Shown here: positions 35,460-50,390 of the stretch, in pieces | How the letters are laid out: each line of letters starts with the position of its first letter | How positions within the stretch are numbered: position 1 is the first letter of the stretch | Assembly (NCBI GenBank): GCA_026874595.1 | Contig: CM049307.1 | Span: 27,630,362 to 27,694,361, forward strand | DNA: 64,000 bases | Direction: 5' to 3' | DNA from: Sipunculus nudus | Taxonomy: Eukaryota; Annelida; Sipuncula; Golfingiida; Sipunculidae | Position numbers and translations under genes: made by a program | Notes under the pieces: model-generated | Database searches by the model: none | Seen by the model: only the letters and a program-made list of their open reading frames with translations | Told to the model about the DNA's origin: nothing

Positions 35460-37024
35460 TAAACATATCTTGATATAGTTTTGTAACAAGGACCAACAGG
35501 TTGAAGTTTCAGTACTCTGCCTGTGTAAACTTTTCCAGTAATTTTTGTCAGGGAACAGGTGTTGAGCACTGTCTGTCTGTTTGATTGTCTGCTACTTTGT
35601 ATTGCATCATCTTTGTCAGATTTCATTTAAAATTGAGATATTTATCTTTAGGAAAGGTCGAATTGATGAAATTTTGGAATTTCCCTGAAGATATGGGATC
35701 AGTTTTTAGAACATGATTCTCCCAGTAACCCAGAATGAACTGGTGTTGGGTGGGACATCTGATGGAGATATTTAGTAATTATAGAAATGGAACCATTAGC
35801 GACAATGACTGATTGATTTATATTTTATAGATAACATTTTTCGTATTATCAAATATTGATCAATATATATGTTTTGTAGATCAGCTTTTTGGTATAATCA
35901 AAATATACTATCTAGTTCTTCCATTTATTAAATCAATTAATTAGGCTGAAACATGAAGGAAGCTGAAAATTTGTTTTTACAATTTAAAAGCAAGATTTCA
36001 TAATGTTAATCAATTATGAAAATTATAGGAACATGCAGTCATGTAAAAATTTAATCTTAAGGTCAACACACACAAAGAATTTTCTAGATCAGTACATTTT
36101 AAGGTCATAAACAATTAACATCTTCTTAAAGATAAAGACTTTGGCAAAGAAATTTTAAATTGGGCCAATTGTTTAAAGTGTCAGTTACATTTCTGTATAA
36201 ATCACTTTTCAACACATTTTGGACAGGAACAATGCCTGGTGATTGAATGTAATTTGAAAAACAAGATCACACCTGAGTGGGTTTTGTAATCGACAAGGCA
36301 GTCATTTGAATGTGTGATTGATTGCTACATCAAGATGAAAGAGGTGCTTTCAGTTTTTAGGGAATGTGGCTAAATAAAAAAATTGCCCAATTCTGGATGG
36401 CCTTTCCATTTCAAATGAGCTCCACATATAGAAAGATACAAGTTTCTTTAGCTTTAACTAAACCTGCATATTGGGTTTATATTCTCCACAGATAGTTTCA
36501 TCTTTCATCCAGATCGATAAAATATCAACTAAAAATCAGTTAAAGCCAGTTGTTGGGGAAAGCAGTTTGTTCACACTGTGTCAGATATCAGCAGTGATAA
36601 AGGTTGTGCTGATTGGTAGGTGTGATGATATAAGGTAATCATTCACATAAAGGTATTTTCGTCCAAGGGTAGCCAGGGTAAATTTGATGCATATTGTTTG
36701 GTGTATTGATCGCAGTTGATCTATTCTGGCAGAGATCATCTAGTATTTTCAGCATGATGGAAGAAAATATTTTGAGGATCATCAAGTATTCTTTATATGA
36801 TGGAAGAAATTATTATGGCTGTTGATGTTCCGCTTTTGTTTTAGAAATGTCTGCGGTCTATTTGGGGCACATCTTTTATTGAATGATGATGAAAGTCACC
36901 TTGTGATAGGAATTATAATGTAATCATGAAGTCATGTAATCATGAAGGCTTATAGTAATAAGGTTTTGTCCATGGCCTGAATGGCACTGGAGCAATGAAT
37001 AAGTCTGTGGTTCAGACTGTTTTA
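35460..37024. other. No recognisable gene
   Basis: AT-rich DNA, short chance frames only. Confidence 0.55.
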
Positions 37025-37214
37025 CTTAGATTTCAGCATTGTGCCTATGAGTACTGGGAGGACTTAGATTTCAGCATTGTGCCTCTGAGTACTGGGAGGA
37101 CTTAGATTTCAGCATTGTGCCTCTGAGTACTGGGAGGACTTAGATTTCAGCATTGTGCCTCTGAGTACAGGGAGGACTTAGATTTCAGCATTGTGCCTCT
37201 GAGTACTTGGAGGT
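37025..37214. repeat. 38-bp minisatellite, five copies
   Basis: Units start CTTAGATTTCAGCATTGTGC and end GAGTACTGGGAGGA; starts at 37,025 and 37,063 give 38 bp. Copies are nearly identical, indicating recent expansion. Confidence 0.95.
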
Positions 37215-38216
37215 CTGTTTATCTCTGATATCTAATATAAATGAGTAAAAGCAATGACCAACATATTCTTTTATTTTTTTTTGCTGTATCTCATAACTTT
37301 GCTCCTTTCTTCTCTCACTAGTCAACACATGCCCTGTTGTCAATCAAGTGACCATTGGCTTGTCTGCCAATCACAAGGCAGTTGGTGACTCTACAGGGCT
37401 TAGACAAAACTGGTCATACCCATTGGTCTCAGCTTCTCTTTTGCATAAATGGCAGTCTGAGCAGGATGGGGATATGGCTTCGTCATCAAGCCGGTATCTC
37501 CAGCATCCTGCTATTATTGCATTCATCTTACAAACCTAGGTATGTCTTATTAACTTTCAAGTTTCACTTAAAATACATTGCAGCCTTGATAATGTAGGTG
37601 CTCATTTTCTTTTGAAGTTGTGGTGTATAATTATAATTTTTAAGTAGACATTATCCCCAGAATTAGAAAATTAAACTACAATCTGATATAGAAAACAGTA
37701 AAACAGTGATTTTCTGTGACACAAACATGTTTTCATTCATGTGTTTTAATTTCAAGAAGTATTGTAGCTTTTAAATCTGTACTTAGACTAGAAGTTAGAA
37801 GAAAATATGAAGAGCCATTTCAAATTGCAGTCATTATGAAAAAATACAGGTAGTCTAGTTATAGCTAAGATTATATTTATTTTATAATTCAGCACAAATA
37901 ACTACCTACGATATAGACATTAGTGATGGATTCAAACACTATTAATTAAGGCAGTTGATGGGATTCTCAATTTAGTGGTTTTCATCTGAGTCAGATCAAC
38001 AGAATAAAAAATATTTTCATTAAGTAACAAAAAGCTAGAGGGTCATAAAAATCCTTTCTGATATAGAATGGTGAATATTGAATTGAAGATTTCAAAGAAC
38101 ATGTAATGAATGAATTTAAAGCTTTTCATATGAAACATTGTAGTATTGAATAATTCTTATAAATTTATCATGCTGAGTTTCCTGTGTCATTTCATGAAAT
38201 CAAGCTAGTCATTCAG
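37215..38216. other. No recognisable gene
   Basis: AT-rich. Frames of 63-80 codons at 37,348-37,597 overlap in two phases and look like chance. Confidence 0.5.
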
Positions 38217-41200
38217 GTAGTGGTATTTCCCATAACACCCCTATAGTGGTGGTATATATCCCATAACACCCCTGTAGTGGTGTTATATATCCCATAACAC
38301 CCCTATAGTGGTGTTGTATCCAGTAACACCCATATAGTGGTGGTATATATCCCATAACACCCCTATAGTGGTGGTATATATCCCATAACGCCCCTATATT
38401 GGTGTTATATATCCCATAACACCCCTATAGTGGTGGTATATATCCCATAACACCCCTATTGTGGTGGTGTATATCCCATAACACCCCTATAGTGGTGGTG
38501 TATCCAGTAACACCCATATAGTGGTGTTATATATCCCATAACACCCCTATAGAGGTGGTATATATCCCATAACACCCCTATTGTGGTGGTGTATCCAGTA
38601 ACACCCCTATAGTGGTGTTATATATCCCACAACACCCCTATAGTGGTGGTATATATCCCATAACACCCCTATAGTGGTGGTATATATCCCATAACACCCC
38701 TAAAGTGGTGGTATATATCCCATAACACCCCTATAGTGGTGTTATATATCCCATAACACCCCTGTAGTGGTGGTATATATCCCATAACACCCCTATAGTG
38801 GTGGTATATATCCCATAACACCCCTATAGTGGTGGTATATATCCCATAACACCCCTATAGTGGTGGTGTATCCAGTAACACCCCTATAGTGGTGTTATAT
38901 ATCCCATAACACCCCTATAGTGGTGTTGTATCCAGTAACACCCCTGTAGTGGTGTTATATATCCCATAACACCCCTATAGTGGTGTTGTATCCAGTAACA
39001 CCCATATAGTGGTGGTATATATCCCATAACACCCCTATAGTGGTGGTATATATCCCATAACACCCCTATATTGGTGTTATATATCCCATAACACCCCAAT
39101 AGTGGTGGTATATATCCTATAACACCCCTATAGTGGTGGTGTATATCCCATAACACCCCTATAGTGGTGGTGTATTCAGTAACACCCATATAGTGGTGTT
39201 ATATATCCCATAACACCCCTATAGAGGTGGTATATATCCCATAACACCCCTATAGTGGTGGTGTATCCAGTAACACCCCTATAGTGGTGTTATATATCCC
39301 ACAACACCCCTATAGTGGTGGTATATGTCCCATAACACCCCTATAGTGGTGGTATATATCCCATAACACCCCTATAGTGGTGTTATATATCCCATAACAC
39401 CCCTATAGTGGTGTTATATATCCCATAACACCCCTATAGTGGTGATGTATCCAGTAACACCCATATAGTTGTGTTATATATCCCATAACACCCCTATAGT
39501 GGTGGTATATATCCCATAACACCCCTATAGTGGTGGTGTATCCAGTAACACCCCTATAGTGGTGTTATATATCCCATAACACCCCTATAGTGGTGTTGTA
39601 TCCAGTAACACCCATATAGTGGTGGTATATATCCCATAACACCCCTATAGTGGTGGTATATATCCCATAACACCCCTATAGTGGTGTTATATATCCCATA
39701 ACACCCCTGTAGTGGTGGTATATATCCCATAACACCCCTATAGTGGTAGTATATATCCCATAACACCCCTATAGTGGTGGTATATATCCCATAACACCCC
39801 TATAGTGGTGGTGTATATCCCATAACACCCCTATAGTGGTGTTATATATCCCATAACACCCCTATAGTGGTGGTATATATCCCATAACACCCCTATAGTG
39901 GTGGTATATATCCCATAACACCCCTATAGTGGTGGTGTATCCAGTAACACCCCTATAGTGGTGTTATATATCCCATAACACCCCTATAGTGGTGGTATAT
40001 ATCCCATAACACCCCATAGTGGTGGTATATATCCCTTAACACCACTGTAGTGATGGTGTATTCAGTAACACCCATATAGTGGTGTTATATATCCCATAAC
40101 ACCCCTATAGAGGTGGTATATATCCCATAACACCCCTATAGTGGTGGTGTATCCAGTAACACCCCTATAGTGGTGTTATATATCCCACAACACCCCTATA
40201 GTGGTGGTATATATCCCATAACACCCCTATAGTGGTGGTGTATCCAGTAACACCCCTGTAGTGGTGTTATATATCCCATAACACCCCTATAGTGGTGTTG
40301 TATCCAGTAACACCCATATAGTGGTGGTATATATCCCATAACACCCCTATAGTGGTGGTGTATCCAGTAACACCCCTATAGTGGTGTTATATATCCCACA
40401 ACACCCCTATAGTGGTGGTATATATCCCATAACACCCCTATAGTGGTGGTGTATCCAGTAACACCCCTGTAGTGGTGTTATATATCCCATAACACCCCTA
40501 TAGTGGTGTTGTATCCAGTAACACCCATATAGTGGTGGTATATATCCCATAACACCCCTATAGTGGTGGTATATATCCCATAACACCCCTATATTGGTGT
40601 TATATATCCCATAACACCCCTATAGTGGTGGTATATATCCCATAACACCCCTATAGTGGTGGTGTATATCCCATAACACCCCTATAGTGGTGGTGTATTC
40701 AGTAACACCCATATAGTGGTGTTATATATCCCATAACACCCCTATAGAGGTGGTATATATCCCATAACACCCCTATAGTGGTGGTGTATCCAGTAACACC
40801 CCTATAGTGGTGTTATATATCCCACAACACCCCTATAGTGGTGGTATATATCCCATAACACCCCTATAGTGGTGGTATATATCCCATAACACCCCTATAG
40901 TGGTGTTATATATCCCATAACACCCCTATAGTGGTGTTACATATCCCATAACACCCCTATAGTGGTGGTGTATCCAGTAACACCCATATAGTTGTGTTAT
41001 ATATCCCATAACACCCCTATAGTGGTGGTATATATCCCATAACACCCCTATAGTGGTGGTGTATCCAGTAACACCCCTATAGTGGTGTTATATATCCCAT
41101 AACACCCCTATAGTGGTGTTGTATCCAGTAACACCCATATAGTGGTGTTATATATCCCATAACACCCCTATAGTGGTGGTATATATCCCATAACACCCCT

Positions 41201-41571
41201 ATAGTGGTGGTGTATCCAGTAACACCCCTATAGTGGTGTTATATATCCCATAACACCCCTATAGTGGTGGTATATATCCCATAACACCCCATAGTGGTGG
41301 TATATATCCCTTAACACCCCTGTAGTGATGGTATATCCCATTACACCCCTATATTGAAGGTATATCCTGTAACACCCCTATAGTGGTGGTATATATCCCT
41401 TAACACCCCTGTAGTGATGGTATATCCCATTACACCCCTATATTGAAGGTATATCCTGTAACACCCCTATAGTGGTGGTATATATCCCTTAACACCCCTG
41501 TAGTGATGGTATATCCCATTACACCCCTATATTGAAGGTATATCCTGTAACACCCCATAGTGGTGTTATAA
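38217..41571. repeat. 3.35 kb VNTR of about 31-bp units (roughly 108 copies)
   Basis: Main unit: CCCATAACACCCCTATAGTG followed by GTGGTATATAT (31 bp). A 29-bp variant begins CCAGTAACACCC and ends GTGGTGTAT. Variants are interspersed in a repeating order: the rare AGAGGTGG marker appears at 38,551, 39,223, 40,109 and 40,746, inside otherwise similar blocks of about 640-890 bp, so large segments were duplicated. The last 300 bp has a distinct 89-bp higher-order unit (CCCTTAAC at 41,308, 41,397 and 41,486 region) including TATATTGAAGG. Minus-strand frames up to 101 codons are by-products. It ends 508 bp before a PP1 exon. Confidence 0.96.
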
Positions 41572-42188
<617 letters not shown>

Positions 42189-42547
42189 TAAGTTGTGTCC
42201 AGAAAACTTACAACGCAGGCAGCAGAAACAAGTATGTTATCAAAAAGATCAGACAATGTTGAAACCTGTGGTTATTTATATATTGATTTTCTTATGTCTT
42301 GTACATTAGTTGTTCCTTAAAATAGCCACAAGTTAACGGAGGTCAGCTTTTTTCTCAGTCTTGCAGTGATATGTAGATGTTTAATCACAGTGGTAGAGCT
42401 TACATACACCATTAACAGCTCTCTGTGACCTCCAGCTGTTGAGCTAACATCCATCTGTGCATTTTTTTTTGCTTTGCAGTGAGTATTATTGTGAACCAAA
42501 GTTTTGTGAAATTTGTGTAAAATTGTTGGAGCTATGAGACAATTTTT

Positions 42548-45251
42548 AGCTCAGCTGACTATAAGTCATCTGAGCTATAGTCGTGGTCCATTGTCTGTCG
42601 TCCGTCCATCCATCTGTCTTGCCGTACGTCTGTCCGTTCGTCCGTCCGTCGACCCCCGTAGATGTGGCACGTTTTGAAACCATAAGACCTAGGAATCCAA
42701 AATTCGGCATAATGTTAGATGTCCCCAAGATCTCCTACCAAGCCGAAAACTGGGTCTTTGCAACTTTGTTCCTTTGAGAAATTAAGGAAAAACCTCAATT
42801 TTTTATTAAAAACCTATTTTCACACTTCAGGACTGCCTAATATCAAAACCACTCATTTGTTTTTCCTCATATTTACCATAAATATTCCTCTATATAGTTC
42901 CTATGTACATGCCAGAAATTATGTCTGTTTTATATAATTTTGAAAAGTTATTGGCCCTAACAAAATGCATATTGTAAAAAATCAGGAAAGATATTTGATC
43001 ACTTAACACAAAACATGTTAAAGCTATGGACTTTTTTCCAGTAATATAACTTTAATTAATCAAAATTAAATTGTATACCCAAAATTAGATCAAAATCTTT
43101 TAATTTTTTAAAAATATTTACAAAAATAAAAAATTGGTACCTTAAATTTTGCCTTACTTTGACCATGGCACGTTTTTTTTCTGTAAGTACTGTGGATTTA
43201 AATTTCTTAGCATGTTTTTGTTAGCATTTTGTCTGTTAACACCAAAAATTTGAAACCAGTTGATCAAAAACTGTAGTTTGTAGATCAAACTCAAGTTTTC
43301 AAGTACCATGTAACATATTGTTTACATCAAGGTAGAGTTATGCAGTTTGCAAGAGCTCAGCTCCCCAGCTTCAGCTCTCAGTTCCTAAAATTTGTTATAC
43401 AATTAGATGTCTCCAAAATCCCCTACCATGCCAAGAATTTGGTCACCAGGACTTAATACCTTCAACATATTATTGAAAAACTTCATTTTTCCATTTAAAA
43501 CCCATTGTTACACTTCAAAAATGCCTAATATCAAAACCACTGATCTGACTTTAATCATATATAATATACATATTTTTCTATACATTCTCTATGCACATGC
43601 CAGAAATGGTGCCAGTATTTTGTAATAGTTTTAATTTATGGGCCCAAACATAATGCACTTTGTAAAAAATCAAGAAATATATTTACTCCCTAAACAAGGG
43701 GATTGCTGAAGCTAGAGATTTTTTGTCAGGGATGTAACATTATTTAATCAAGATTCAATTGAATACCCAAAATTAGTTCTGAATTTTTCAAATTTTATAA
43801 GTTATTAGTTTAAATATAAAGTTAGTACCTTAAATTTTGCCCAACTTTGACCATGGCATGTTTGTTTCCTGTGACCACTGTTGATATAATTTTCATATCA
43901 TGCACACATAAGGATTTCAACTTTTTAGTTTAGAAAGCTGAAAGAAATTGGCCAAAAATTGTAGCTTTTATTAATGTTTTTATGAGACCATGTCAGACCT
44001 TGGCTTTCTCGAGCCCCTCTTGAGTCACCTGTATGTTGATCTTGTTGAACTTTCAGCAAATTATGCATGCTTGAGGTGAGTCATACACTGGGCCATGGGG
44101 CAGCCAGGCAGCTTATGGCCAGCCACAGTTGATCCAGGTGTCCAACCCAACTCATCTGGTAGTTTTAACCAACAACATAACAATAAGCAATAAATTAATG
44201 AATTTTTATTGGTTTTTAATAACAAATTAAAGAAAAATAGAAAAGGAATCTGTTAGTTTATAATAACAGGAAATTAACTTGCAGTTACTGATGATATAAG
44301 AATCTTGTATCAATGGATAGAATGTCACGTATTCCAAATAACACCATGCAGTCACCTATGGTATTTTTCAGTTCAGTTTTAATGATAAAAAAGTAAATCA
44401 TATCATTCATTACTGATCATTAGGGATCATATGAAGGAAATTAATGATAGACAAAGATGCAGTTGATAATATTAATCTAGATTCCTGCTGTGTCTAGTGT
44501 GTACATTGATGTGAAATTAGTCCAAAATGAATATATTACATTTATTTTTTCTAATATAAATAAAATCCATAAAACCAGGTACTTATGATCATTATTTAAA
44601 TTTGTGAATTTGTATATTCTGGATTCTCAACATCATTGTTTGGCTAAAACCGAATAAATACTAGACATGGTGCAAATGTTTTGCAAATGTATTTAAATAC
44701 CAATATTAATATGTACTGCATTAACAGATTTTATTGCATAAGAATGGGAATTCAGGTAAAAATGAAAGTATTTGAATACCAGTGAAGATACTTTCAAAAT
44801 GTATTCATGAATGCATTCATGAATTTATTCTATAATATTATTTTAATAATCGTTTCAGTTATATTTCATTTTAAAAATCATATGATTCACTTATTATTTT
44901 TAATAAAAATTATATTTGGGACAATATTTGTAATTTTTTAAAAATAAATAGTTAATTGTAATTTTTTAAAAATAAATAGTTAAACTCTTATATTATATGT
45001 TATGCTTATAAGTTATATGGCCAAGTCAAAATCTGTGTGACAATAGTACTCCATTTGTTAATAAAATAAATGAAATCAATTTTCTTCCCTGTCTCCAAAG
45101 GTACTATCAAAATCATACATAGGCTAAACAACAACAACTCATAATACAGCTTATATTTATTACCACACAAAACCAGCATGGGCCTCATTTCTAAATCATA
45201 TTTTTTATCATATATAACAGCTGAGCGCCGTGACCCATAGGTCCCTTGTTT
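42548..45251 (+). mobile_element. Family A Helentron/HINE-like element, copy 1
   Basis: Begins AGCTCAGCTGACTATAAGTC after TTTTT; TAGCTCAG and CTGAGCTA (42,547 onwards) form a hairpin. A GTCC-rich tract (42,594-42,650) leads into two tandem modules with TTAGATGTCCCCAAGATCTC-type starts at 42,715 and 43,403 (688 bp apart). The 3' end has CAGCTGAGC (inverse of the 5' GCTCAGCTG), GACCCATAGGTC and CCTTGTTT. No protein is encoded. The layout fits non-autonomous Helentron-type elements. Confidence 0.72.
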
Positions 45252-46293
45252 GTCTGTTAAGTTGGAAATCCATTTTTTGTTTCATTGAAATTTTAAATTA
45301 AAAAAAAATGTATCCTCAGGTAAACACACTTACTTAAAAAATGTATATTTTGTTGTTTTTAGGATGAAGTAATAGTTTTTTGCTTTGTTTTTAAAGAAAT
45401 ATACCATGATTGTAATTTGAGTTTTATTAACAGTTTTATTAACTTTAAAAATCTTCAGACAGTAAAAAGACTTTTATTGTATTTATGATGTCATGAATGA
45501 GTATCAAATATTACAGGGAAAAAGTTAAATTTTGACTAAACTTTTGAGTAAACTTAATACAAGGTAGTTGGATGATAGTAAGTTTCCAATTCCCTCTGTT
45601 TTATCTGCAAATTTGTGGGTTTTTAGCTCAGCTGACTATAAGTCATCTGAGCTATAGTCATGGTCCATTGTCCGTCGTCCGTCCGTCTGTCCGTCCGTTC
45701 GTCCGTCCGTCTGTCCGTCTGGATGTCCGTCCGTAAGACTGGCACGTTTCGACACCGTTGGACCTACGAATCTGAATTTCGGCATACAGTTAGATGTCCC
45801 CATAATCTCCTACCATGCCAAAAATTGGGTCAATAGGACTTCGTTCCTTTGAGATATTAAGGAAAAACCTCAATTTTTTATTAGAAATCTATTTTCACAC
45901 TTCAGGACTGCCTAATATCAAAACCACTCATCTGGTTTTCTTCATATTTACCATAAATATTCCTCTATATAGTTCCTATGTACATGCCAGATATTAAGTC
46001 AGTATTATATAATTTAAAAAAGTTATTGGCCCAAACATAATGCACTTTGTAAAAAAATCAGGAAGATATTTTGTCACTTAAGACCCAAAGTGTTAAAGGT
46101 AGGGACTTTTTTCCAGTAATACAACTTTAATTAATCAAAATTTAATTGTATACCAAAAATTAGATCAAAATCTGTTAAATTTTTTTAAATATTGGCAAAA
46201 ATATAAAATTGGTACCTTAAATTTTGCCCAACTTTGGCCATGGCACGTTTTTTTCCTGTAAGTACTGTGGATTTAATTTTCACACCATGTATA

Positions 46294-46725
46294 TGTCAGA
46301 GACGAGATTGAAATCCAGGCGGATTTTAAATTCGCCTAGACGAGATTGCGATTGTGATCTCGCCTAGGCGAGATTGCAATTGTGATCTGGGCTAGACGGA
46401 TTTTAAACTCGCCTAGACGAGATCACAATCGCAATCTCGCCTAGGCGAGATTAAAATCTGTCTGGTGTCATCCAGGCGAGTTTAAAATCTGCCTGATATC
46501 ACTTGGGCGAGTTTAAAATCTGCCTAGGCGAGATTAAAATAGTGATCTGATCTAATTTCCCAATAAATTATGCATTGTAATTGACTTAGGAAAGATGTTT
46601 TCAGTCAGATTTTCAAAATTTTAACACTGAATGGTTATGTATAGTTCACAAGTTATATATTTATTAATATTACCAGAATATTATATTATTAATGTAATAA
46701 TTAACATTAATTTTGGAAATGGAAT
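46294..46725. repeat. Left TIR of the 5.5 kb element
   Basis: Contains repeated GCCTAGGCGAGATT palindromes (46,360-46,545) and AAACTCGCCT/AGGCGAGTTT pairs, then AT-rich inner TIR sequence. An AT-rich phrase beginning GGTTATGTATAGTTCACAAG is repeated just inside, at 46,630 and 46,757. Confidence 0.85.
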
Positions 46726-47423
46726 ATTTTTTTATATTATATATTTTTTATTAATATGGTTATGTATAGTTCACAAGTAATATATATTTAATAATATTTA
46801 AAGAATATTATAATATTTATGTAATAATTAACATTAATTTTTTTATTTTATATTTTTATTTATAAACTAGGTAATAAGAAACTTACATTGGTATTGTATA
46901 TGGCATATTCAAATGATATATGATGTGGGCTGCTGCTGATTATTTACATAATAATTTTGTTGTCAATATTAATTCGAAGGGAAACTGGTATTAGTAATAT
47001 TAGTAATGTAGTATTTTAAAAAGACAAAAGGAACATAGCTCATTTATTTTTTATCAATATAATTCAATGCATGTTCACATGCATAAATGATCTGTTACTC
47101 TATGAATCTAGAAATCATATTTTTTCTGATATGATATAATACTGTCCAAAAAAAGGCAGTTATCTTGTAACACAGTCTACATATATATTGAAGCTTCACA
47201 AAATGCCTCACAAAACATTAATAAGTGACCCATGGGTCATGATGCTCAGCTGACTGGGAAGAGATTCGCAAAAGGAAATTTTATCATCAGAATGGTAGTA
47301 TATACCCATTCAACTGAAGCATCAAACAGATTAACCAACAGGCCAAGATTTAGTCTGTATTTATATATCTCAAAAATAGAGAAAAATGTGTAAACTTTTA
47401 AAACTAGAATACGGGTAACCGAC

Positions 47424-48573
47424 AAGTGACTACATGTATCTGCCAAAATCGGATAGTGAGGCATGGATTGAGTGGCAAGGGGAAATAGAGTGAGGTATGT
47501 TGCATATTAGCATGGATGTCTGCAGCCTAAATGTGTATGTAGGTTGTGCCACCTACCACAAATCCAGAAAGCTGTCCAAGTTGTATACACCTGCAAAATT
47601 TTAGGCAGAAAAGTCAAACCAGTACATGTATATGAGCGATTTTTGCCCATGGCAGACAAACAGACAAACACTGTGCAAAAATCTTTGCAGGTAACCCCTC
47701 CAGTTTTGTGTATGATAAAGACCTATGTGAGATCTAAACACATGCACAATTTTGGCCCAATCGGTCAAATGGTTCCTGAGATATGAGCTTGGATGTGTGC
47801 AGCCTTAACTAGAATGTAGGTGGCGCCACCTGTCATAAAATCAAGAAAGCTGTCCACGATGTATAAACCTGCAAAATTTTAGGCAGTTATGTCGAACCAC
47901 TACAGAGAAATGAGTGATTTTAGGCCACGGCAGACTAACAGACAGACGCTGTGCAAACATTGTTACAGGTGGCGCCACCATTTTTGTGTATGTTATAAAG
48001 CAATCCAAGGGCTACATTTGTATAAATTTTATTTCCTGATCGGTCAAACGGTTCCCAAGATATAAGCTTGGATGTCATCAGCGTGAACGTGAACGTAGGT
48101 GGGGCCACCTGTCATAAAATCAAGAAAGCTATCCTGGATGTATACGCATGACGAATTTCAGGTGAATTAGTCAATTCACTGCAGAGATATGAGTGATTTT
48201 AACCCAAGGCAGATGAACAGATGGACACTGTGCAAACATGGTTACAGGTGGCGCCACCATTTTTTGTGTATGTTATAAAGCAATCCAAGGGCTACATTTG
48301 TATCAATTTTATTTCCTGATCGGTCAAACGGTTCCCGAGATATGAGGGTTTATGAGTGGAAACAGACCCACAAATGGACACTGGATAGAGAGGAAAGGTC
48401 AGAGGTCAACGCAAATTGGTTAGGCACCAGTTCACATGTGACCCGATAAAAGGTGTAAGTTTGGGAAAAATCGGTCCATTAGTCTCCGAGGAGGTCTCTG
48501 GAAACGAACGCCGCCGCGGTGGAGGAACTCGGTCAAAAACATAGTATCCGCAAAACTTCGTTTTGGCGGATAC
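47424..48573 (-). mobile_element. Family G Helentron/HINE-like element nested in family B
   Basis: On the minus strand the 5' end GTATCCGCCAAAACG folds with TTTTGCGGATAC into a hairpin. The 3' side has the inverse TTTTGGCAGATAC (47,436-47,448) followed by ATGTAGTCACTTG. Between them are three modules of 277-279 bp (GCCACC at 47,548, 47,825 and 48,104). It interrupts the AAAAATACAGGTGG start of a family B module at 48,573. Confidence 0.6.
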
Positions 48574-50390
48574 AAAAATACAGGTGGCTCCACCAGTCTG
48601 CAGAAACTAATAAAAACACTTAATGGTCAATATCCATGCAAAAAATCATGGTGATCTCTGCATTAGTTGTTCAGATACTTCAGTTTTTGTATCAAATTGT
48701 CCATTATTCTGAGGAATACTTCGGAGTCCTATGGCTTGAAGGATATGGGTAACAGAGACCTAATTTCAAGTTTCCACAGGCACCTTTCATGGGCCTCCTT
48801 GCATGACAAGAATGAAGATTCTAGGTCCAGTTGTTGCGATTTGTAGCCTGTTGACAGATAACCACATCTTTAAAGGTCTAAAAAAAAAAGAAAGAAATTC
48901 GTAAAAATTTGAAAAAAAATAGAGGTGGCACACCCAGTCTGCAGAAACTGATGGAACAGCTCATGATCAATATGTATGCCGAAAATCATGACCATCAGTG
49001 TTGTAGTTATTGAAATACTGCAGTTTTTGTATCAAATTTTCCATTATTCTGGGGGGGGGGGGGGTATTTTGGACCCATACAGCTTAAAGAATATGGGTAA
49101 CAGAGACCTAATTTCAAGTTTCCATGGAGACTTTTCATGGGTCTCCCTGTGTGTCAAGAATGAAGATTCTTGGTCCAGTTTTTATGATTTGTGCCCTGTT
49201 AACAGATGTTCATATCTTTAAAGGTCTCAAAAATACAGAAAAATTTCGTAAAAAAAAACGAACAAATACAGGTGGTGCCACCAGTCTGCAGAAACTTATG
49301 AAACACTCCATGATCAATATCCATGCAAACAATTATGGTTATCTCTGCATTAGTTATTCAGATACTTTAGCTTTTGTATCAAATTTTCCATTATTCTGAG
49401 CTGTACTTTGGAGTGCCATAGCTCAAAGGATATGGGTAACAGAGACCAAATTTCAGGTTTCCATGGAGACTTATCATGGGTCTCCCTGTGTGTCAAGAAC
49501 TAAGATTCTAGGTCCAGTCGTTACGATTTGTACCCTGTTGACAGATAACTACATCCTTAAAGGTCTCAAAAATGGAGAAAACAATTCGTGAACATTGAAA
49601 AATACAGGTGGCGCCACCAGTCTGCACAAACTGATGAAACATCTCATGATCAATATGTATGTCGAAAATCATGACCATCAGTGATGTAGTTAATGAGATA
49701 TTGAAGTTTTTGTATGAAATTTTTGACTATTCTGGGGGGTAATTTTGGGCCACATAGCTCGAAGGATATGGGTAACAGAGACCTAATTTCTGGTTTCCAT
49801 GGAGACTTTTCATAGGTCTCTCAGTGTGTCGAAAATGAAGATTCTAGGTCCAGTCGTTACGATTTGTGCCACGCTAACAGATGACAGCATCCTCAAAGGT
49901 CTCAAAAATAGAGGAAAAAATCGTAAAAAAATCAAACAGTACAGGTGGCGCCACCAGTCTGCAGGAACTGATCGAACATCTCATGATCAATATGTATGCC
50001 AAAAATGAAGACCATCAGTGATGTAGTTATTGAAATATTGAAGTATTTGTATGAAATTTTTTACTATTCTGGGGGGTACTTTGGGGCCCCATAGCTCGAA
50101 GGATATGGGTAACAGAGACCTAATTTCTGGTTTCCAAGGAGATTTTTCATGGACCTCTCAGTGTGTCAAGAATTAAGATTCTACGTCCAGTCTTTATGAT
50201 TTGTGCCTTGTTAACAGATGTTCACATTTTTAAGGGTCTCAAAAATAGAGAAAAAAATTTGTAAAAAATCGAAAAATACAGGTGGCGCCACCAGTCTGCA
50301 GGAAGTGATGTAACATCTCATGATCAATATGTATGCCAAAAATCATGACCGTCAGTCAAGTAGTTAATGAGATATTGAAGTTTTTGTATG
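48574..50390 (-). repeat. Tandem core of family B copy 2, six modules of about 340 bp
   Basis: CAGGTGG(C) recurs at 48,581, 48,922, 49,269, 49,605, 49,942 and 50,279 (spacings 336-347). Each module also has CACCAGTCTGCAG, CATGATCAATATG, GATATGGGTAACAGAGACC and TAGGTCCAGT blocks. Similar frames of 69-101 codons recur in it and are not separate genes. Confidence 0.88.
49051..49064. repeat. Poly-G tract (14 G)
   Basis: Expanded from the short TGGGGGGTA motif present in the sister modules at 49,733, 50,071 and 50,408, so it arose by slippage within this module. Confidence 0.9.

Noticed and set aside
38884-39766. Minus-strand frames of 70-101 codons with repeating GVMGYIPPL-like peptides.
   Set aside because: Produced by the VNTR; three 31-bp units make 93 bp, so stop-free phases recur without selection.
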